This document shows, one piece after another, positions 59,228 to 64,000 of a stretch of DNA of 64,000 nucleotides (position 1 is its first letter; the number at the start of each line of letters is the position of its first letter). The notes below the pieces were generated by a model. That model did not search any database and was not told the origin of the DNA. It worked only from the letters and a program-made list of their open reading frames with translations. The position numbers and the translations under genes were made by a program. The DNA is from Comamonas endophytica (GTDB taxonomy: Bacteria; Pseudomonadota; Gammaproteobacteria; Burkholderiales; Burkholderiaceae_C), in the NCBI RefSeq assembly GCF_023634805.2, contig NZ_CP106881.1:2400001-2464000 (forward strand), in the 5' to 3' direction.

Positions 59228-60322
59228 ATGAGCCTGAAATGCGGCATCGTGGGCCTGCCCAACGTCGGCAAGTCCACTCTCTTCAATGCACTGACCAAGG
59301 CCGGCATTGCGGCCGAGAACTACCCCTTCTGCACCATCGAGCCGAACACCGGCGTGGTCGAAGTGCCCGATCCGCGCCTGCAGCAGCTCGCCGGGATCAT
59401 CAGCCCCGAGCGCATCGTCCCGGCCATCGTCGAGTTCGTCGACATCGCCGGCCTGGTCGCGGGCGCGAGCAAGGGTGAAGGCCTGGGCAACCAGTTCCTG
59501 GCCCACATCCGCGAAACCGACGCCATCGTCAACGTGGTGCGCTGCTTCGAGGACGACAACGTGATCCACGTGGCCGGCCGCGTCGATCCGATCTCCGACA
59601 TCGAGGTCATCCAGACCGAGCTGTGCCTGGCCGACATGAACACCGTCGAGAAGGCGCTCAACCGCCACAGCAAGGCCGCCAAGTCGGGCAACGACAAGGA
59701 AGCCGCGAAGCTGGTCTCGCTGCTCACGCCGATCCTGGCCGCGCTCAACGAGGGCAAGCCCGCGCGCGTGGTGCCGGTGTCGAAGGAAGACGCTCCGCTG
59801 CTCAAGCAGTTCTGCCTGATCACCGCCAAGCCGGCGATGTTCGTCGGCAACGTCAGCGAGGATGGCTTCGAGAACAACCCGCTGCTCGACCGCCTGAAGG
59901 AATACGCCGCCGCCCAGGGCGCGCCCGTGGTCGCCATCTGCGCCAAGATGGAAGCCGAGATGGCCGAGATGAGCGACGAAGACCGCGACATGTTCCTGGC
60001 CGAGATGGGCCAGGACGAACCCGGCCTGAACCGCCTGATCCGTGCCGGCTTCAGCCTGCTGGGCCTGCAGACCTACTTCACCGCCGGCGTGAAGGAAGTG
60101 CGCGCCTGGACCGTGCCGGTCGGCGCCACCGCGCCCCAGGCCGCGGGCGTGATCCACGGCGACTTCGAGCGCGGCTTCATCCGCGCGCAGACCATTGCCT
60201 TCGACGACTACATCGCCTACAAGGGCGAACAGGCCGCCAAGGACGCTGGCAAGATGCGCGCCGAAGGCAAGGACTATGTGGTCAAGGATGGCGACGTGCT
60301 GAACTTCCTGTTCAACGTCTGA
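59228..60322 (+). CDS. ychF: Redox-regulated ATPase/GTPase YchF
   Basis: 364 aa, Obg-related YchF/OLA1 family. The P-loop is GLPNVGKST (residues 9-17), switch [20 protein letters not shown]. The specificity loop (NMxE-type) gives ATP preference in the family. A C-terminal TGS domain follows ([20 protein letters not shown]), ending [10 protein letters not shown]. It associates with ribosomes and affects translation and oxidative stress response. The ATG directly opens the conserved N-terminus. TTTAAAAT about 40 bp upstream may include a -10 element. A strong terminator follows. Confidence 0.96.
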   Translation: MSLKCGIVGLPNVGKSTLFNALTKAGIAAENYPFCTIEPNTGVVEVPDPRLQQLAGIISPERIVPAIVEFVDIAGLVAGASKGEGLGNQFLAHIRETDAIVNVVRCFEDDNVIHVAGRVDPISDIEVIQTELCLADMNTVEKALNRHSKAAKSGNDKEAAKLVSLLTPILAALNEGKPARVVPVSKEDAPLLKQFCLITAKPAMFVGNVSEDGFENNPLLDRLKEYAAAQGAPVVAICAKMEAEMAEMSDEDRDMFLAEMGQDEPGLNRLIRAGFSLLGLQTYFTAGVKEVRAWTVPVGATAPQAAGVIHGDFERGFIRAQTIAFDDYIAYKGEQAAKDAGKMRAEGKDYVVKDGDVLNFLFNV

Positions 60323-60359
60323 TTCCGGACCCTCGCCCCATGCGCTGGGGCCCGCAGAG

Positions 60360-60389
60360 CCCTGCAGATCATCGATCTGCAGGGTTTTT
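60360..60389 (+). terminator. ychF terminator
   Basis: CCCTGCAGAT (60360-60369) and ATCTGCAGGG (60375-60384) form a perfect 10-bp stem with a CATCG loop, followed by TTTTT. It separates ychF from the convergent MFS gene. Confidence 0.9.
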
Positions 60390-60392
60390 CGT

Positions 60393-61601
60393 TTACTGGC
60401 CCCGGCGCTTCATATCGGCGCAGGCCCAGCCGAAGATCACCAAGCCTCCCAGCGCCAGCAGCATGCCGACCCACCCGGTCGACTCCCAGCCCAGGCCCAT
60501 CGAGATGGTGATGCCGCCCAGCCACGCGCCCAGCGCGTTGGCCAGGTTGAAGGCCGAGTGGTTGAGCGCAGCGGCCAGGGTCTGGGCCTCGCCGGCCACA
60601 TCCATCAGCCGGATCTGCAGCGCCGGGCCCAGGGCCACCGCGGTGCCCACCAGCAGCACGTTGAAGGCGCCCAGCCACAGATGGTGCGCGGTGAAGCAGA
60701 ACAGCGCCAGCACCGCGCCCGACCACAGCAGCAGGCCGCCGATGGTGGGCATCAGCGCCTTGTCCGCCAGGCGCGAGCCGACCAGGTTGCCGGCGACCAT
60801 GCCGGCGCCGAACAGGGCCAGCACCAGCGGAACGCCCGCTTCGGGCAGTCCCGCCAGGTTCATCAGCGTCGGCTTGACGTAGCTGAACACCGCGAACATG
60901 CCGCCGAAGCCGATGGCGGCAATGCCCAGCGTGAGCCAGACCTGCTTGCTGCGCAGCGCGCCCAGCTCCTTCCACGGGCTGGCGCCTGCGGGCGCGGGCA
61001 GCCGGGGAATCCAGCGCCACACCAGCAGCACGGCCAGCAGCGCGATGGCGCCGACCAGCGCGAAGGCCGCGCGCCAGCCCAGCCACTGGCCCAGCCCGGC
61101 CGCGAGCGGCACGCCCACCAGCGTGGCCGTGGTGAGCCCCATCATGACATAGCCCACGGCCTGCGCGCGCCGCCCGGGCGGCGCGAGCTGCGCGGCCACC
61201 AGCGCCGCGACACCGAAGTAGGTGCCGTGCGGCAGGCCGCTGAGAAAGCGCATCAGCACCATGGCGCTATATTCCGGCGCGATGGCGCTGGCGAAATTGC
61301 CGATGGCGTACAGCAGCATCAGCGCCATCAGCAGCACGCCGCGCGGAAGGCGCGCACCCAGCACGGCCAGCACCGGCGCGCCGATCACCACGCCCAGGGC
61401 ATAGCCGCTGATCAGATGGCCGGCCGAGGGGATCGACACGCCCAGATCGTGGGCCGCATCGGGCAGCAGGCCCATGATGACGAATTCGCCGGTGCCGATG
61501 CTGAAGCCGCCGACGCCCAGCGCCAAGAGGGCCTTGATGAAGGAACGGTCGGAGCTGCCGCCGGACGCGGTGGGGGTGGAGGAGATGAGGGGACTATCCA
61601 T
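60393..61601 (-). CDS. MFS efflux transporter, DHA1 (AraJ/YdhP-like) family
   Basis: 402 aa with 12 predicted membrane segments. N-terminal LLALGVGGFSIGTGEFVIMGLLPDAAHDLGVS carries the GTGEF motif of AraJ/YdhP-type sugar or drug efflux carriers. The motif-C-like region AVGYVMMGLTTATLVGVPLAAGLGQWLGWR follows in the fifth segment. It is likely a proton-driven exporter; substrate unknown. The start MDSPLISSTP is preferred over an upstream in-frame codon. It is convergent with ychF and divergent from the TonB receptor gene. Confidence 0.88.
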   Translation of the reverse strand: MDSPLISSTPTASGGSSDRSFIKALLALGVGGFSIGTGEFVIMGLLPDAAHDLGVSIPSAGHLISGYALGVVIGAPVLAVLGARLPRGVLLMALMLLYAIGNFASAIAPEYSAMVLMRFLSGLPHGTYFGVAALVAAQLAPPGRRAQAVGYVMMGLTTATLVGVPLAAGLGQWLGWRAAFALVGAIALLAVLLVWRWIPRLPAPAGASPWKELGALRSKQVWLTLGIAAIGFGGMFAVFSYVKPTLMNLAGLPEAGVPLVLALFGAGMVAGNLVGSRLADKALMPTIGGLLLWSGAVLALFCFTAHHLWLGAFNVLLVGTAVALGPALQIRLMDVAGEAQTLAAALNHSAFNLANALGAWLGGITISMGLGWESTGWVGMLLALGGLVIFGWACADMKRRGQ

Positions 61602-61644
61602 GGGCAATACGGGAGCCGACCGGGCACGCAATGTCCGGTGCGAT

Positions 61645-61665
61645 GGGCAAAAGGGGAGGGTGGGG
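61645..61665 (+). other. G-quadruplex-capable motif between the MFS and TonB receptor genes
   Basis: Four G-tracts (GGG at 61645, GGGG at 61653, GGG at 61658, GGGG at 61662) with loops of 5, 1 and 1 nt fit the canonical quadruplex pattern. It lies 44-64 bp upstream of the MFS start codon, on the strand opposite to that gene. Confidence 0.4.
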
Positions 61666-61880
61666 AGGAGTCGCGGGGTGCCAGGACCCGGGGCTGCAGT
61701 CTACCGATGCCGGAGCCCGGCCGTGCCCAGCCGCTTTGACGACCGCGTGCTCTTCAAGGGCAAGCAACTGCATCCTCCATGCATTTTGTAAAAAAATTTG
61801 CAAACCCGGTTGGGGTTTTGCGATGCCATGCGTCTACCTGAGAAGCATTCCTATTCATTCCAGCTTCGGAGAGTTCCCGC

Positions 61881-64000
61881 ATGTCCCGTTTCCGTTTCCA
61901 TCCCGCCCCGCTGGCGGTGGCCGTTGCCCTGCTGGCGGCGGTGCCGGCCCAGGCCCAATCCGGCGCCGCGCCGGCCTCGATCGAGTTCCGCATTGCCGCG
62001 CAGCCGCTGGCGCAGGCGCTCGATGCGCTGGCGCGCCAGGCCCGGCTCGAGCTGATGGTGCAGCCGGCGCTGGTGGAGGGCAAGAGCGCCCCCGCCGTGC
62101 AGGGGCAGCTTACGGCTTCCGAAGCCTTGAACCGCCTGCTGGCCGGCAGCGGGCTGTATGCCGAGATCGACGGCAGCGCGGTGCTCGTGCGCCGCGTGCC
62201 CCAGGGCAGCGCCACGCTGGCTCCCGTCACGGTGTCGGCGCTGGCCGCGCGCAGCGCCGTGACCGAGCACACGGGCTCCTACACCACGCCGGCCGTCACC
62301 CTGGGCCGCGGCACGCAGGCGATCAAGGACATCCCGCAATCCGTGAGCGTGGTCACGCGCCAGCTGATGGACGACCAGAATCTCAAGTCGGTCTACGACG
62401 TGCTGGCCAGCACCACCGGCATCACGCTGGCGCAAAGCCCGCAGGGAGGCAAGTACATCTACTCGCGCGGCTTCGACCTGACGACGGTGCAGTACGACGG
62501 CGTGCCGCTCAACCGCGGCATCTACGGGCGGGCCAGCAACTTCTCCTCGAACATGGCCAGCATCGACCGCGCCGAGGTGCTGCGCGGCGCAGCCGGGCTG
62601 CTGCAGGGCGAGGGCAGCCCCGGCGGCGCGGTGAACCTGGTGCGCAAGCGTCCGCTCGACGGCAATGCCATGACGGCGGAGCTGCGCGCCGGATCGTGGG
62701 ACCGCTATGGCGCGCAGCTGGACATCTCGCGCGTGCTCAACGAGGAAGGCACGCTGCGCGGCCGCGCGCTGATCGACCATGAGGACCAGCATTCCTTCAT
62801 CGACTACGTGAACCGGCGCAATACCGCGGTCTACGGCACGCTGGAGTACGACCTGTCGCCGGCCACGCGCATCAACGTGGCCGCGAGCGCCGAGGAAATC
62901 CACGGCCGCCCCTTTCTCAACGGCCTGCCGCGCAGCACCACGGGGGGCGATCTGGGTCTGCCGCGCTCGACCTATTTCGGCGCCACCTGGAACCGCCAGG
63001 AAAGCAGCCACCGCGGCCTGCATTTCGATGTCAGCCACCAGTTCGACGACGACTGGAAGCTGCTGGTGTCGGGCCTGTACCTGACCGAAGACCACGACAT
63101 GAAGTACGCCGGCGTCAACCGCGCGGTGAACCCGGCGCTGGGGCAGAGCGCGAATATCGTCGCGCGCTCCCTGGCCGACCTGGAGACCAGCGGCATCGAC
63201 GCCCACCTGACGGGCCGCTTCGATGCCTACGGCCGCCGCCATGAGCTGGTCAGCGGCATGAACTACACGCGCACGACCAACGACACCACCTATGGTTTCA
63301 GGACCAACTACAACATCTTCAACATCGGCAGCTACGACCCGGCGCTGCGCGAACCCCTGGACTCGGAGATCTACTCCGCCACGCGCGAAGACCGCAAAGG
63401 CAATGCGCGGCAGCTGGGCTTCTACAACGCGCTGCGCCTGCAGCTGAGCGATCCGCTCAAGCTCGTCGTGGGCGCGCGCGTGAGCTGGTTCCGCACGGAC
63501 TGGGACACCGTCACGACGGGTGCGGCCCCCTCGACGGGCACCACGCGTGCCCGCAACAACGCCAAGATCAACCCCTATGCCGGCCTGATCTATGCGCTGG
63601 ATCCGCAATGGTCGGCCTATGTGAGCTATGCCGACATCTTCAAGCCGCAGAACGAGCTGGACGCTTCCGGCGCGCTGCTGCGGCCCATGGTCGGCGCCAA
63701 CTACGAGGCCGGCCTCAAGGGCGAGCTGATGCAGGGGCGGCTCAACACCTCCCTGGCGCTGTTCCGCATCGAGCAGAAGCACCGCGCGCAGGTGGACTAC
63801 GGCAGCAGCCCCACCTGCCGCGACGACTTCTACTGCTACACCGACTCCGGCAAGGTGCGCAGCCAGGGCCTGGACGCCGAAATCAGCGGGGAAGTGGCGC
63901 GCGGCTGGAACCTGTTTGCGGGCTATACCTTCGTGCGCAGCAAGTACGTCAAGGACGTGGACAACGAAGGCCTGGCCTTCCAGACCCAGACGCCCAAGCA
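61881..64000 (+). CDS. TonB-dependent siderophore receptor with STN signalling domain (partial, runs off window)
   Basis: 706 codons are visible and no stop is reached. A signal peptide (LAVAVALLAAVPAQAQ) is followed by an STN domain (FRIAAQPLAQALDALARQA to about residue 110), a TonB-box-like APVTVSA and the plug. The plug contains IKDIPQSVSVVTRQLMDDQN, SRGFDLTTVQYDGVPLN and ASIDRAEVLRGAAGLLQGEG. Barrel strands follow. This is the FpvA/FoxA/FecA-like transducer type. The ATG at 61881 has GGAGAG about 10 nt upstream. No FecI/FecR pair lies to its left; it could lie beyond the right edge. Confidence 0.92.
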   Translation, partial: MSRFRFHPAPLAVAVALLAAVPAQAQSGAAPASIEFRIAAQPLAQALDALARQARLELMVQPALVEGKSAPAVQGQLTASEALNRLLAGSGLYAEIDGSAVLVRRVPQGSATLAPVTVSALAARSAVTEHTGSYTTPAVTLGRGTQAIKDIPQSVSVVTRQLMDDQNLKSVYDVLASTTGITLAQSPQGGKYIYSRGFDLTTVQYDGVPLNRGIYGRASNFSSNMASIDRAEVLRGAAGLLQGEGSPGGAVNLVRKRPLDGNAMTAELRAGSWDRYGAQLDISRVLNEEGTLRGRALIDHEDQHSFIDYVNRRNTAVYGTLEYDLSPATRINVAASAEEIHGRPFLNGLPRSTTGGDLGLPRSTYFGATWNRQESSHRGLHFDVSHQFDDDWKLLVSGLYLTEDHDMKYAGVNRAVNPALGQSANIVARSLADLETSGIDAHLTGRFDAYGRRHELVSGMNYTRTTNDTTYGFRTNYNIFNIGSYDPALREPLDSEIYSATREDRKGNARQLGFYNALRLQLSDPLKLVVGARVSWFRTDWDTVTTGAAPSTGTTRARNNAKINPYAGLIYALDPQWSAYVSYADIFKPQNELDASGALLRPMVGANYEAGLKGELMQGRLNTSLALFRIEQKHRAQVDYGSSPTCRDDFYCYTDSGKVRSQGLDAEISGEVARGWNLFAGYTFVRSKYVKDVDNEGLAFQTQTPK

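Noticed and set aside
57602-60157. 851-codon minus-strand open frame across the porin and ychF genes
   Set aside because: Shadow of two well-supported plus-strand genes; no motif and low-complexity composition.
61841-61860. Possible Fur box before the siderophore-type TonB receptor
   Set aside because: The segment AGAAGCATTCCTATTCATTC has scattered similarity to GATAATGATAATCATTATC but no consistent hexamer triplet; a weight-matrix scan would be needed.

Overview
The window is a high-GC (by eye well above 60%) stretch of chromosome from a betaproteobacterium, most likely a member of the Comamonadaceae (Acidovorax/Comamonas/Delftia-like). This rests on the gene set and order: accB-accC-prmA with a zinc-ribbon DUF3426 gene, an Ala/Lys/Pro-rich histone H1-like protein beside nrdBA, ccsA-pilSR-ampD facing ffh, a small Comamonadaceae-type porin, and dispersed extragenic repeats built on CTTCGACAAGCTCAGGACGA. 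No rRNA gene, phage, insertion sequence or CRISPR array is visible. Most of the window is core chromosome, with more accessory content between about 25 and 51 kb.

Region by region: 0-6 kb holds the end of accB, then accC, prmA, a zinc-ribbon membrane protein, a PfkB sugar/nucleoside kinase and a YdjM-like membrane hydrolase. 5.8-11.3 kb is leftward: the histone-like gene and class I ribonucleotide reductase nrdB/nrdA, whose upstream region carries a pair of NrdR-type boxes and a DnaA-box match. 11.5-16.3 kb is a tightly packed leftward cluster ccsA / PP0621-like / pilS / pilR / ampD, divergent from ffh (16.6-18 kb). 18-21 kb has a NlpC/P60 lipoprotein, miaB and a small secreted protein. 20.7-25 kb is a molybdate locus, modABC-fdhD with divergent modE and a ModE-like operator between modA and modE.

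25-36 kb starts with an MFS carrier, hydroxypyruvate isomerase and a Tat-type metallo-beta-lactamase-fold lipoprotein. A candidate nickel locus follows: DUF4198 protein, TonB-dependent receptor, nikR, and two permeases plus a fused double ATPase of a Dpp/Nik-type ABC importer. The receptor is preceded by an exact match to the E. coli NikR operator, GTATGA-N16-TCATAC. The NikR protein lacks one of the four canonical nickel ligands. The ABC importer has no substrate-binding protein beside it.

36-41 kb is a c-di-GMP signalling operon of the SiaABCD type, with a CBS-domain version of the phosphatase SiaA and an added REC-GGDEF(degenerate)-EAL phosphodiesterase. 41-48 kb is a hydantoinase/oxoprolinase-type operon (hyuA and two tandem hyuB copies) followed by an orphan family-5 solute-binding protein. 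48-51 kb holds two related DUF4394 proteins, one apparently a shortened copy.

51-64 kb has an M16 peptidase, two tandem tRNA-Met(CAT) genes each with its own terminator, enoyl-CoA hydratase, an M61 aminopeptidase with a PDZ domain, dsbC, a UbiH/UbiF-type hydroxylase, a porin, ychF, an MFS efflux carrier and the first two kilobases of an STN-domain siderophore-type TonB receptor that runs off the right edge.

The parts most worth following up are the NikR-controlled nickel locus (ligand loss, missing binding protein), the rewired Sia switch, the doubled HyuB operon, and the extragenic repeat family with its recurrent 14-nt insert and an embedded hexamer microsatellite.
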